From Trichoderma breve (Eukaryota > Ascomycota > Sordariomycetes > Hypocreales > Hypocreaceae), in assembly GCF_028502605.1 (NCBI RefSeq), contig NC_079232.1, forward strand, positions 2,170,001 through 2,234,000: 64,000 nucleotides of DNA. The letters are read 5' to 3'. Both the position numbers and the translations under genes were made by a program. The notes below the pieces were generated by a model. That model ran no database searches and was not told the origin of the DNA. It worked only from the letters and a program-made list of their open reading frames with translations. Below, one piece after another: positions 35,741-49,200 of this stretch (position 1 is its first letter; every line of letters starts with the position of its first letter).

Positions 35741-38700
35741 ATGCCCGTCATGATACCCCGGCCGGGTTGTCAGTCTGTTTACCGGCAATATTTGCTGCAC
35801 GGCCATGGCTGTCTTGCTACAAATAGGCGGGCTAACGTTCATTCCGTTAGTACCACCAAAATTGCTCTTCTGGGGCTTCAAAGAGTGAGTCTCATCTTGG
35901 GCGGCCCCGGCATGAAGCTATAACTTACACAGAATATGTAGCGTTGGGAGAGCACAAACAGTCAACCTCACCCACAGGTAAAATATGGACAGTCTCACGT
36001 ACCGAAATCTGCCCCTCAAAATTTAGCAGATAAAGATCTCAGTTACTTGCCAATCCGCAAGCGACTGCAATTATGGACGGCCCAGAACGGACAGTACAGC
36101 TCAGATAGCATGCCCCCAGACATGATCCTATATGGAAGCGTCTCAAACCATCTGAGTCGAACTCAGTCAACAGGGTCATCTGAAATGGATCAACTGCGAC
36201 CCAGTCAGGCTGGAATGACGGACGAGTTCGAAGAAGACCTTGGTGCTGACGAGCCAGAAGCTGCTGCTGTTGGCGTGAGTTCCAGGCAGCCTGGCGATCT
36301 TGTTGAATTAAAGTGAGAAACCAACGCATCCATCTCGGGAACCCACGCTAATTAATATTGGAAACAGGCAAACTGGCTCACGAGTACCTCTCTTTGCAAT
36401 CTATCTTGGGTATTTTGGAGAGAGAAACCATTTCTATGCCGTCAACGGCAGATGGCTCACCAGCATGGGCTACTCGCCTTTATTCACGGTTGCCAAGTTT
36501 GTGAGCAAGGAGGAACTGGCACCCGTAATGGCCAGAATGCCCAGGAGCGGCTCTCCTGAAGTGTTTGAGGATCTTCGTCGCAACGAAAAGGGCCCCTCCA
36601 GAGACGACGGTGCTCATCTTATCCAGAAGATGGTGGACTTTAGAGTCAAAGCAGATATGGTGCATCAAAACTACCTGGAGAAAATGGATGCAGTCCGCAA
36701 TTTTCTTTCCAATCGACGACAAGTCAGCTATCTCAGCCTCTGGGAGATTGCCGACGTATTACTCCCGGAATCTCTCAAAGTGGATGGCCGCTTCTCTCCC
36801 TTTGCCCTTTATGCGGTCCACTCAGCGCTCTATCAGAATGAGATTGGTTTCCGACCACTCAGCCCTACCAGCGACTGCCATCGCCGAGATCATTTGTTCG
36901 AGATTTTCCCTCAATCCCATACGAATATCATCAACAAAGTTGTTGCCATGGTTCGTGATTACACAGAAACGAGTGGGAGGCGCTTGAGACCTCCCAAGCC
37001 GGATGAGCTAGAAGAGACTCTGCTGGGAAAGTTCATCAACCAGGCACGCAAGATAGTTTTGGCCAGCCGCTCGAAGCGGCAATGGACACCACATGGCATC
37101 CTCACGCCTGCAGATGGTGTGCAGTTGCCACAGCCAGAATGGTCCCAGTCGAGCAAGGATATCATTGCGTTCCTGGAATGGTGGGCCAGTTATGACCTGT
37201 TTGAACCTGGATCGAAATTTCATGGCCACGGCGCCTTGATCCTCCGCGCTCTTCAGCTATACAACGATGCTGTTCTCGACCAGAGCACGGCTTGGACGTT
37301 TTTACAAGAGATTGGCATCATCCCCCCTTGGGAAGTTCCATCGCGTTACAAAGTTCGCTTCCCGGATGTCACAATAACTAGAGGTGGTGGTCTGGAGCGA
37401 GAGATGCCCAAAGATATTGAAGAATCCAAGCGGCCAGACGTGGCGGCTGGTTTCAGACGAGAGCACTCGCAGTCTACAATATTTTGCATCGATGCTGTGT
37501 CAACTATTGTTATTGATGACGGTATCTCGGTTGAACGCACAGAAAACCCAGATGAGTTCTGGCTCCATGTTCACGCGGCAGACCCTGCTTCCAGTATCAA
37601 GCCAAACTCTGACCTTTGCAAATACATGGAGTTGATTCCGGAGAACATTTACCTGCCTGGGCACTTTCAAGCCATGCTCCCCTCCAACTTAGGAGAAGAG
37701 GAGGATGCCAAAGACTATGCCTCCGAGAGCCTCGTTAGCCAGTTTTCGCTCAAGCCAGGCAGTCCAGCATTGACTTTCAGTGCTAAAGTCAATAGAGCTG
37801 GTGAGCTGCTGGATTTCAAAGTCGAGCCCAGCAAACTTGAAAAAGTCGTGTACTTGGATCCCGAAGATGTATCCCGGTTTTGCAACGAGCCGGCACCACC
37901 GCCAGTCCCCAACTATAGCCTCACCGTCGGAACTCCTGGAGAAGATGAAAAGCCCAAGTTGAATCGCCCAATGACTGCCTCCCAGGATCTGGATGCATCT
38001 AGCAGAGAGGATTTGTTATTACTGTATCAACTCGCTGAAGCTATCAAGAAGAAGCGCCTCGACAAGGGGGCGTGGCCGTACTTCTTCCCACGGCCCTCCG
38101 TCTCTGTATCGTTCCGTGATACACCTGACTTAACAGACAAACCTAGGAGTTTGCCTGCTGATCCTTATATCAAAGCTGGTTATGAGACATCGACGGGCTG
38201 CTCTGTCGTCTCCAACACCATGGTTCTGGCTGGCGAAATCGCAGCACGCTGGTGCTCATCTCGTGGCATCCCCATCCCATACCGGAGGGACATCAAGTTC
38301 AGGCATGGTGGGAACAAGGCTTTCGATTATGCTACGAAGGAGATTTACCCTCTGATCCGTAGAGGGATCGAGCCAAGCGGCAGCCAGCGGCAAGAAATGA
38401 TGCGCCATACCGGTGGAATCGAGCTATCAAGTCAGCCTGGCTCATACTTTCTCCTTGGGCTAGACATGTATGCCAAAGCTACGTCGCCGCTGCGCCGCTT
38501 CTCCGACCTGCTCGTCCACTGGCAGATCCACGCTGCCCTGCAACACGAGCGAGCCACCCAGCGAACCATTGACCCCAGCATCGACAACCTCGACGACATC
38601 CTTCCCTTTTCCTCTGCCCAGCTTGCAACCACTCTCCCGCTGTTGCAGGTGCGCGAAAAGATGGCACGCACGGTTTCTCGGGGCATCCTCGAGTGGATCC

Positions 38701-38999
38701 TCATTGCCCTTGTCCGTGCATGGCGCTTCGAGAAGACGGCTCCTCGCAAGCTCCGGTTTACCGTCGGCTCGCGCTGGCGACAGGGCTGCATAGGCAAGGT
38801 GGATTTCTTCGATCTGCATGCGGTTATGGACATTGAGGGCCTGAACCAGAAGGCCCTGATCAAAGATGTCAGGGTCGGGGACCAGTTCGATGTCGAGCTT
38901 GCGGATGTTAATGTACACTCTCGGCGTATCCTCGTCAAAGCCCTGAAGTATCTCGGCCCTAATGCCAGGCCGGTTTCATCGACGTCGGCTCTAACGTGA
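35741..38999 (+). CDS. DSS1: Mitochondrial exoribonuclease of the RNase II/RNB family (DSS1, cyt-4 type)
   Basis: Exons 35741-35884, 35978-36312 and 36368-38999 encode 1036 residues, matching the length of Neurospora cyt-4. The first exon (48 codons, several Arg, one Lys and no Asp/Glu) reads as a mitochondrial presequence. Known of the family: Dss1 with the Suv3 helicase forms the mitochondrial degradosome, removing introns and trimming transcripts 3' to 5'; cyt-4 mutants fail in mitochondrial RNA processing. The RNB catalytic centre appears as IFCIDAVSTIVIDDG with D543-D544 as metal-binding candidates, followed by WLHVHAADPASSI. The C-terminal RNB signature is YAKATSPLRRFSDLLVHWQ (about 861-879). 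An S1-like tail closes the protein. The first exon is assigned by splice phase and its presequence character, so it is slightly less secure than the rest. Confidence 0.93.
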
Positions 39000-41420
39000 G
39001 CTCTCACACCCTCGACCCCAGCCAGACCTGCAGCAGCACACTCTGAAGGTACTGGATAATAGCCAGTACAGTACCATCCAGTATCTCTGAGCCAAACGAC
39101 GGCCATACCATCCGACAGCACACCTTATCGACAAACCCTCCTCACCGGGTTTGCCCAGTGGAGACTCCAAAAAAGCAGGCTTGCGTGTATGTGCCATTGA
39201 ACCGTTACAGAGTACGAAGTGTACTGTACAGCACAGCAACCATGCCATGCAAGCCCGCATCACTGAAGGTGTCTTCAACCCAATGCACCGCACAGGTGCA
39301 TATGCAACCCAGCGCCCCCTTTTCCTCTGGCTGGCTCTGGGTCCCATCATCCCCCCTCCCCCATCTCCACCACCCCTTCGCCTTACAGACGCTGGCAGCC
39401 TCTGGTTGGCCTGTTGTCATTTTCCCTTCTCCCCGCACCAAAATGTATGGAATTACCCCAGACTTTTTGGCTACATCTGACAGGGGGCTCCACTCTCCCT
39501 CCAGGGGTCTTTTGTTGGGAGCAGATTGGCCTTGGATACGCTTCTTTCGCTGCCGCATTCAGGCGCCTAAAACACCGACGTCCTGCATCATGCGAGGGAG
39601 TACATACACCTGGTTTTCGTTTTTTTTCTTGTTTCTTTTATTATTTTTGCTGCCCAGTCGCCACCTCCTCGGTGCCATTCACCCTGCAGGTAGGGGGACT
39701 TGGCCTGCATCTGATGAAGAAAAGTTGGCACGCACGCATATATTACTTCATGTATACATACTTCCCATGTACACAAGGCGCATTCATCTCAATGCCCCCT
39801 ATTGCTCACACATCATGTACCATATACCACAGCCTCTCTCTGTACGAATAGCATCTAAACGACGAAAAAGACACTTTCAGTCTGCATATCCATAGCGTAG
39901 ATGACGCGGCCACCAGCCTCATAGACGAATTTAAAAAAAGCAAAGAAAACAACCCAATCACCTGATTGCCCGCTCTCTAACCCCATGGACTCTCACCACA
40001 GGCTCCATTGACCAATGCATCGTCCACTCTGGTTTCATCCTGCGAAGGCCTGACATAAATTCCAGAACGCGCGGTGACGTTTTCCTTTTCCCTCCCCCCT
40101 GCGATTGGGGGCTCTCTGATCCTGTTAACAAGGCAAGGGTGAAGAATGGAGAATGGACCGGCTTCTCCGCGCCCTTGGAGAAAGACGCCAAGCGTATCCA
40201 GTCGTTTGGCTGGGCAACTGGGGGAGGGATCCATCGAAAGCATTGATTTTACGTGGCTTCATCTCCAGATTCACGCAATGCTAATAATCCGTAGCCCCGT
40301 TAGACTAATAGCTTCTACCAAGGCTCGACTATAATCCACCTTGAGAGGACGGCGAGCGTTCCCCCTTCAATGGTACTCGCAAGTAGCAGTACATATCGGG
40401 TAATAAGAAGTACTCGGGCATCAAGTACCCAAGCCGTATAAGGTACTCCAAGCCATTGTGCACCTTGCATTATGAAGCCAGCCTCCTTTATTCAATGTTT
40501 ATCTTGTATTTCGTTTGCTTGTGCTGTGTATTCCTATGTACAAACGACCCATCCTTCTACTTGGAGCCAGATTCGATCCCGTTTTCCATCTCGTAAAAAA
40601 CCATTCCATGCCTATTTGCCCAAATCTTAGCCAATTATCCACCCCCGTCCCCCTTTTACAACATGTTTTATCGCGATGAAAAGAAAAAGGAAATGAGAAA
40701 AAAAGAAACCACAATTTTTTTTGCATGCAAAACACAAAACGCCGATTCTCAGGCAATAAAACAAGAACCCTTTAAGCCGCCCATGAATTTTGATATAATT
40801 GTAATCCAAGAAAATGAGAAAAGCGGAAAAAAGATGAAAAACAATACTCTTTGTGTGTCATCAGATGAAGACCAAAAGGGTAAAGAGAAAAAGACAGAAA
40901 AGTACAGAGACTGTGTCATAAGCCGTCGTATAGCCGGGATACCCCCAGCATTCGTTGAAGCAGAAAAAAAATTTGGTTAGTGAAGGAAATTAGGCGGCCA
41001 AGGTGATAAGTCACCCGACCACCAAATGAGCATCTCGTGACATCTCCGTGTCCACATCGACAAGATTGCCATTCAGTTCGTCGTGCTTTCGCCTCCCGAT
41101 GACGCCGGACTCGAGACCAAAGGCTTAGTCGTAGCGCCCCGGCTCAACAAAAACAAGCGTCCAAGTCCCACTCAGGGTCCAATTGGCCCTGGGATATTAG
41201 GTAATGCGTAGGCCAAAGCCGCATTTGGCTGTTGTCAAACGCAAATCAGCGTTATGCGACTCTGGTACCCCGGATTTTGGATCGCTGGTTGGCGCTGGTC
41301 GAATGGATTGATTGTTTGCCCGGCGCTCAAAATCCAGCTGGGCGCTTGGATCATTCTGCTGCTCGTGGCATCGTGAGAGTCCGCCAACCGCCAATTGAAT
41401 CGAGACGAGGTTTGCCCCGA
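39000..41420. other. Convergent intergenic region between DSS1 and REG1
   Basis: About 2.4 kb between facing stop codons. GTAC words cluster near 40391-40447. An A-rich 105-codon frame at 40663-40980 is Lys/Glu-heavy and looks like low-complexity 3' flank rather than a gene. No other feature is supported. Confidence 0.55.
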
Positions 41421-43209
41421 TTACTTTCGCCACCCAACATTCCAAATGACATGGGCAATGTCACGGGCGGTGTTGACGGTGTCAATGACCCGGCCAAAGA
41501 TGCCCTCCCCAGATGACGTCTCGGCCTCGTCGCAGGGCATGAACATGCCCGATGGAGTTCGACGCATGCCGGCTGGCTCATCGAGGAGACTGTTGGAAGA
41601 TGTTGATCTCTTCAGGCCACCGGCACCAGTGTCTGACGGTGGAGAAAGCCAACCGGGGCTCTGGATAGTTGCATCTAGATCTTCTTCGTCTTCATCAAAG
41701 AAGAATGCGGCATTCGTCTTGGAAGGACGCAGGGTTTCCTGTGAAGACGAGGGGGACAGCAGAGGGCTGCGGGCGCCGGTGCTGTGCTTCATAGCCGAGT
41801 CCTGAGAATCCGGACTGTCCTCTTGGTACTTGAGGGTTGTAGATGGAAGCATGGCAATGATCTTGCCTTCGGCGAAAGCAGCCTTCTTCTGGGCCCGCTG
41901 CTTTGCCAATGGGCGTCGTTTTGATCTAACCCGCTTCATCATGACGCCGTCATCAGAGTCGCTCTCGTCGCCATACATGTCCATGTCCATGTCAACATCG
42001 TCGTCGTCATCGCCTTTGACGTCGACGGCAATGCACTGCTCTACCTGCTCGTTAAAGTGAATGTGCTTGCGCTCGGTGCAAGGCGATGTAACGCTTGATG
42101 ATTCTGTAGATGTACCCCAGGCGGTGCTGTTTTCGTGGCTCATCCTCCTGGAGGAAAATGAAAGCGAGACATAGTCTGTGTTTGCCCGCCCTAAGCCGGG
42201 ACGCATTGCACTTTTCCGATACTCCTGGGCGTGAACGGCTGCAGCAGCTTGTTTGAGAAGCGAGGAAGTCGACAGCGACCTCTGGAGCAGGATTTCCGAC
42301 ATGCTCCTCTTCTTGAGGATGGTCTTCTTGTTTAAATTGACAAGAGAACTTGATTTTGATAATGACACACTGGAGGGTCCTGTCTTGTTAGCAGACACAT
42401 TGCGCTTTCCAGATTGGAGAGGGCCGTAGAGCCAAGTGACGTCGTAATCTTTTAGCCTATATATGGAATATTAGCACCCATTTTCTGTTGTAGCAATGTA
42501 ATTAGTTCCATGAGACATACCAGTTGAGTGTCTCCGGGGAGATGGTTTTTAGGTTGTTCTTGGCCTTCATCCAGGTTCTCCAGGACGCATTCTCCAGTCT
42601 AGCACTGTTGGGGAACTCTCCTCTTTTGGATATTATGTACCTCCACGAGGACCAGATGTCTTCTTCTCTCCACTCGTGGGAGAGGTAGTCAACCTGCCGA
42701 GACGGTTTGCTCGCAATAGCCGTGTCGTCCTCGGCATGGTCACTGAGTTCGGGGCTGTCGGGCCGTGATGTGCTGACGGAGCTGTCATGCTCGGCAGGCG
42801 AGACAGTGTAAGAGTCACCGGTGCGAGGGCTCGGCGGTGGCTCTAGATTGTCATCTGGTTGAATCTGCGGGGGCATATACAGCTTGTCGGCTGTAAAAGG
42901 CGGCAGACCAAAGTGATCCTCGGGAGAGTCTATGGCCAAGTCTTCATAGTCGGAGGCGACGGAGAGGTTGCTGGATGGGGTGGAAGTGTAGGAGACGTCT
43001 GCCGATTCGATGTGGGCAGTTCGAGGAGACGAAGGCGCCGACGAGTGGTCAGAGTCGGAAAAAGACTTGTTGGGAGGATGTGCGTAGGGATTCGACAGGT
43101 CGGCCATGTGGTGATATGACAATGAACCGCCAAGGTTGGACTGGGAGTGTGAGCGCCGCATCGGAGCGGATGAAAAGTAGCTGTCTTCGCTGGAAAGGAC
43201 GGCTGCCAT
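41421..43209 (-). CDS. REG1: Protein phosphatase 1 regulatory subunit, Reg1/Hex2-like (DUF1752)
   Basis: Reverse-strand exons 43209-42521 and 42456-41421 (64-nt intron, GTATGT..ATATAG, splitting the Trp codon of TLNW) encode 574 residues. Yeast Reg1 directs the Glc7 phosphatase to Snf1 to maintain glucose repression; a similar carbon-signalling role is inferred. The DUF1752 block spans the junction: EDIWSSWRYIISKRGEFPN, RTWMKAKNNLKTISPETLNW, then KDYDVTWLYGPLQ. A PP1-docking RVxF-type motif, K360-H-I-H-F364 followed by NEQVEQC, matches the RHIHF motif of yeast Reg1. A second basic/aromatic patch (KKAAFAEGKIIAMLP) and a C-terminal conserved SGMFMPCDE..GIFGRVIDTVNTARDIAHVIWNVGW region (cut here) complete it. 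The rest is Ser/Pro-rich with an acidic Asp/Met repeat (DDDDDVDMDMDMYGDE), presumably disordered. A 10.7-kb gene-free stretch lies upstream. Confidence 0.9.
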
Positions 43210-46200
43210 GCTGGATTATGAGATAACGAAAACGGTGTGCGTGCGCGGCTGGGCAGCACTAGAGCTCTCCCTTTATGATTCAGAAGACCATGAGAAGCAC
43301 GAGTGCTTCAGCATCCACCGAGGGCTGTTTGTTGAGTGACGGGAGTCGAATGGTGTAAGTGTGGGCGAATAAGAGGGCGAGGTTGATGCCGTCAGCGCTG
43401 CAGGTTCGGTCGGTAGCGGGAGCCGATTTTCAGGTCACCTGCGCACCCACACAAAACACGCAAAACAGTCTAGAATAGCCCGGCTCGGTTCTGTTCCTGG
43501 CCAAGCACAAAGAGGAAACGGGCCACCAGCAGCGGCAAAAAATGCAATGGGGATGCAATTGAAAAGAGGAAGAATGGCTAGAAGGCGAGAAGACGACGAG
43601 ATTAAGGGAAAACCCAAGTTCCAAAGGCAGTGCCGGCAAATTATTCGACCAGGTGACTGATGACAGGAGATGCCGAACGGCTGTGGATTCCGGCGCAGCG
43701 TTCTGGAGCTGTTGAAATTGGAGGCGACTAAAGAGTCTGGGGTGGAGCGAGGGTAGCAGCCGCAGTGGTGAAACGAGAGTCGGCTCAAGAGGACGGGCAG
43801 GGACAGAGCGGGAAGAAGGAAAACGAGAATGAAAAGGGAAGAGATGGAGATGGAGATGGAGAAAGAGAAGACGGAGTCAGCGAGGGAAAGCAAAGTGAGA
43901 GCAAGAGTCAACAAGTCCGGGACTAGCAACTAGCACAATTGGGGGGGAAACACGCAGTGCAAAGTGCAAAGAACAACAGACACTGAACAGAAAGCGGATC
44001 GCAGCTGGGGAGCCGGAGGCGTAATAAGTGAAGTGGTTTGGATGGCAAAGGCATGGAGGGAAACGGAGGCCCGGCCGGATGGTGCTGGTGCTGTTGCTAG
44101 CATTAGTGCAGTGGACTTGAATGAGAACCTGGAAGCCTGCAGCGCAGCGCTGGGAGGGTCGCTAACTGGTCTCCTGCAGTGGAAGAGCCGGAGCCAGACA
44201 AGAACCAGACCAGCAGGGTTCTCAGTTGTCCCAGGCCCAGGTACCTGTACCGGTGCACGCACAGTTATCAACCCCGGTCTCATGCGGTTTTGACTTCCTG
44301 CTCCTCTGCCATCCGGATGCACCACCAGTCATATTTTTTTTGCTCTCGCGTTTTGCCTCTGTGCGGATTCGCCGCTGCAACGGGTGGAGCGCGAGTACAG
44401 GTACTTGGACGGCACTGTGCCTGTCCAGTCCAGACCAAGACCAGTGCTAGTTTCTCAAGTTTCTGTTCACGGAATCCGGATGGCTGTTGCGCGGGCCACT
44501 AGCACCAAGTTCCAGAAGGGCAGCCTCCACACCCAAGCCACAAAGACGCCATACCAGAAGTTTAGCATCCTCGTAGCCTCAGGTTTCAGAGGGCCAACGG
44601 GAGAGGGGAAGCGCCTTGGTGGGGGTGCTGGCAACAAGTACAGATACGGCGCCCTGGGCGGGTTGAGGTATGCGGCCCCAGGTACTGTGGTGACGGAGGA
44701 TACCTTAGGCGAGAGGGATTCGTCAGGGCTCGGGGCTCTGACGACAAGAAACAGACAAGCGAAGAAAGCATGCAAAGGCACATAATCATGCCAGCCAAGG
44801 TATGGGTGTTGGACTAGCTGACCCTGGTAGTGGTAGATGTTGCCTATTCAAGGCTACTGCTGCTGCTACTGCTGGTGCTGCTGCTACGAGAATCAAAGTG
44901 TGTTGTGTGTGTGAGTGTGTGAGTGTGTGTCTGTACGGTACGGTACGGTACGGTACACGACGGGCTTGAGCGTAGCAAGCTTGAATCTAGTCAATTGATA
45001 TGGATGGACTGCGGTGCTAAAAAGTAGAGGGAGGGAAACTAATCAACCCATCCTTGGGCCCATCCATGCGTGCATCGGCATGTTGTATCGATTAGACCCA
45101 GCCCAACCTCAGCGGCACTGCTGGAGGGTGTACCTGCTCGCAACGCGACTGGACGCTGGCTAGACATGTACCTGCGAGTCGTGCTTGGTCCGGTGCAGCA
45201 ACCAATCTCGCGGCTCAGTCCTCGATAGACCCGGTCCTCACTTAATATAGAAGCATCCAAAGTACCTAGTGTAGTGTACCGACTTGGACTCTCTCGTCTG
45301 GATGCATGCGCGGGATGGATATTGAAACCCGAGTGCCATATGACCTGCTCCTTTATTGCGGCTGCAGTATTATACAGCACAGCACATACGAGCGAAGCTG
45401 CAAACCTCGTCACAGCCCCGTCACCAGGAAACCAGAACATCACCCGAGCAGACTGTCGCCATGGCCATGTCACCTCACCTCACCTCACTGCGGGCACTCA
45501 AATGCCGTCTGGCCGGTGTATCAAGCAATGGCATCTGGAGGCGTTTCCTGTTCCAGAAATTGGCAAGGCACAGTGTAACCTGCATGGGTTGCACACGCAG
45601 GCATGCAATTGCTTCATGCCCGTGCCGATGAGGTGCGAGTACGACTGGAAGCCACCGGTCGATGCAACCAGACTTACATTGGCCGGCCACCTTGGTTGGC
45701 ACAGACGAAGCCGGCGGCTGTTTTCTCATGTCTCGTCCGGACTTGGATCTGTCTAATAGATTGGCTATACTCAGGTGGAACATTTGTTTCGTTCACATTC
45801 AAACCCACGCGTTTGATATGGACGAGTCCTTGATTATCATAGCCCTTGATAACCATCCATATAAGCGCTCAGAAAGGCATGAGCATCGACTCGTACTGCT
45901 GCTACTACTGCTAGTGCACTGCTACTGCTCGGTGGAGTATCGCACAAGGGCTGTTGACTCGAGCACGCCGAGCCGTCTCTAGCAGGTACATGTACCGACT
46001 TGCATGCAAGCAGCTTCGGCTCGCTCCCTGCGAGTGCGATTGGCGATCTGCATCGTTTCACCGCTGGAACAGACTGTACGTGTACAAGCACGCCTCCCTG
46101 CCTACGAGCTAGGATGAAGTAAAGGCATTAAATGACAAGAGATAGAGAGAGAACGCGCGACAAGACAAAAATCACAAGAATGCAGGCACGAAATTTGACC

Positions 46201-49200
46201 GAAATCTCCAAGGTCAAACTTCCCGCTTAGGGCCCGGTACCTCGGTCAGGGCGCCCTAAAATCTAAGCTCAACTCATTTAAACAAATTTTGCGGTACCAT
46301 GTTCAAGGTCAGGTTTTTCGCTGCCCTTTGGTGCTTGCCCAGGAATGGAGTCAGCTGCTCGCCACGGCCCTTGTCCTTTTCGCCCTGCTCCAAGTGAAAA
46401 GCTGCAGAAGAACCATGGCTACCTGGCACGTACGAATACAGGTACCTATAGTAGTAGCACCAACGTACCAGTAAGCCCTTGCGAGTGCCACAGATGTCGC
46501 AGATAAGAAGGCAGCGGCTAGCAGAGCCAAGTGGCTGATTGTACTCGTGACAAGCATGGCACGCAAGATGACGGCACTGAGCAAAGTCACTGTCTCAAGA
46601 CAATTCAGAGTACACCGCCAGATGAAAGCAAGACACAAAGCTCAAATCTGAATACACAGACGCCAGGTCGGTCCGGTAAGCATTGGTTGGATCGGAATTG
46701 CTCTCTGAACCGGTCTGAGGGGGAAGCCGGTCGATTGATTGCCTGCCACATGGCGTTGACGAGGATGAACATTGGAACCGAGCGGAGGCTGTCAGCGCTG
46801 ATCAAAGAGTCGAGGCCTAGCCTTGGCAGTGTGGTTTTTCTTCTCGAGTTAATGTTCTCTTTTTGAGGATCTAGCCTCTGACCTTTGCGGCGGCGGCCTG
46901 GGGGTCATCCGGAGGTGGGACTGGGGCGGGAGAAGAGAAGAAAAATTCTATCCATATCCCTGCTCTCCTCCGTCTGTATGTAGCCAAAGCTTGGGATAGG
47001 ACGGACGACGGAACGGGGCCGTGTGGCTACGGGCAACTATTGCCTAGACTTGTTCAAAGGTAGGGTTCAGCCTTGGACAGAGAAATTAGACGATGCTTGG
47101 ATTCAAATTCAATCCAAGCTGCCCCTGTTTCCGCACGGAGCAAAAAAGTACTCGTACAGAGTACTGGTACGTGGTCAACATGCCATCTCCATATATCTTA
47201 CTCGCCCATTGGGCTCCAAGGGAGGAGATACGAGCCTCTGCTTTGCATGACAAGGGAGTGGAAATTTTTTCTCTTTTTTTTTCTTCATGCTCTCGCTAGA
47301 TCTGACTACTTTTGCCCCTGGTCATCCTGATGAGCGAGGGGCCCCCCAATTACAGCGGGCCGGACCTGAAAATAACTAAGAATGGAAAGCCATGGTTGGC
47401 TGGTTGGCTGAGTGTTGGACCTGAGTAGCAATTTGCCATCCAGCCGGCGGTGGCGGCTGGCTTTTGGTAACTGGCCGAGGTTCTTTATGATCGCCGTGGA
47501 TCGATGGATTCGCCGTAGCCGAACATTCTTCCTCCGGCCCTCTAGAACAGCTGGGCTTCGAAAAAGGAGATTCGGGGAAAAGGCTGGCCATGGCGCTCAA
47601 CCACCAAGATATCGAGCATTCACATACCCACAATGGGCACCGCCGTTGACGACTGCGGGTACGGAGTACGATACTAGCATCGCTGCTTGGCCGCAAAGTA
47701 TCCCACGCTTATGCGGACAATGGCGAGGAAGCTCCGTATTTTTGCGCTCCATCCCCGAGCTCCATTCTCAGTGCTAACCTCCAGGTTTCCTAGCATCCAG
47801 TCCAAATCTCCAGATTGATTGGAAAAAGCTGGAGCACGCTAAGCTGGTAGGGCCCTTAGGAAGGGAAACAAGAATCAATATTCCCCGGCCTCGACTGAAC
47901 CTGAGACCTACTTGTAGACGAGCCTTATGCAGGAGAGCAACTGGCGCAAAGTTTGTCGAAGCCTGTCCGTGCTGCGGCAACGCTGGCGGGCCGGCCTTTT
48001 GACGCTGTCTGCGAAGGGCCAACGAAGCACGTTTGTTTCCTGATTGGATCACAACGTAAACGGACATTTCATGAATTGTCCACGCAATCAAGGAATTACC
48101 GTCTTCTTTGGCAGAAGTTCCTTTCTTGCTTCTGCAAATCGAGAGATTTAGGCTTCAGCCACCGTTTGCCACCCCTCAGGGCCGTTTATAGCCTCCGACT
48201 TCTCCCGCTTGCGTCCAGAACACGGAGAGAGCGCCACAAGAACTTGTGGCTCTATCATAGTTTTGCTTCTTGTGAGAATGACAGCTATCAAACGAAAGAG
48301 GCTCGTTAACTTGGCAGAAAGCAGGCGGAGAAGCATAAAGGTAAAAAGAATATCCGAACATTCTCAACGCCGCATGATTTGTCTTATGATGCCGCATTTG
48401 AAGAGACTGATATCGGCCGATTGGTAGCTCTCAGTCGATGATCCGATCATAAAGATCTGCGAGGGGCAGTGCGGATTGAATGTAATGTACCGTAACATGG
48501 GCAGATTCGTATCTATCTTGGCTCACCTCTCTGGACCCATTGGCTACCCTTTTCGAGGACACTAGTTGCACCTATTGTATCTCAAATGATCGACGTCGTG
48601 TGGAGGATCTTCGTACTCTGTGGCTGATGAACCTCAATTTCTGGGGGGAGTCAGACCCCTGTCCTGAAAGACCCATCCGCATGGAGCTATCTGAATACTA
48701 GCAGATATTCGTTGATCATTGATATATTCCGCAACGTGTTTGAGCTGCATGTCTCGGATACCAAACGAACGACGACGTATGATAGAGTTTGTCTAATTCT
48801 GACATTTTTGTAATGCAAATGTTCCATGTCGGTATATGCATTTGGTAATATGAACTGTATAAGCTTGCGATGTGGTTGGGCATGAGCGATATCGATAACC
48901 AAGGTTCGCCTGCTCGTTGAGGAAAGAGCGTCATGGCTGCTCCCAAAACACACCATTTGCCTAAATATCCAGGCGGCCGCTTGGATCTGAACAACATGGT
49001 CGCTTCTACACCACAGCCTCTTCTCGTAACATGACCCATTCGACGCAGTTGATGAGGATTTCGAAACGTAATACTACGACTTGGGTACCGCTTCATACTA
49101 ATATTATGCTTTGCAGGGGCGGGGACCTTAACCTTCAATATGCACTTGTACCTGAAATGACACGACACCCATGACATTGACAAAGTTTTGCTCCGTCAAC

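Noticed and set aside
45274..45756. 160-codon frame in the large desert
   Set aside because: It opens on a GTG, not ATG, other frames of the same stretch are also open for 90 codons, and no domain or signal peptide is visible.
46200..46330. GGGC-rich inverted repeat-like stretch (TTAGGGCCC / GGGCGCCCTAA) and short ORF
   Set aside because: The arms are imperfect and short, there is no target-site duplication or transposase, and the 32-codon ORF has no support.
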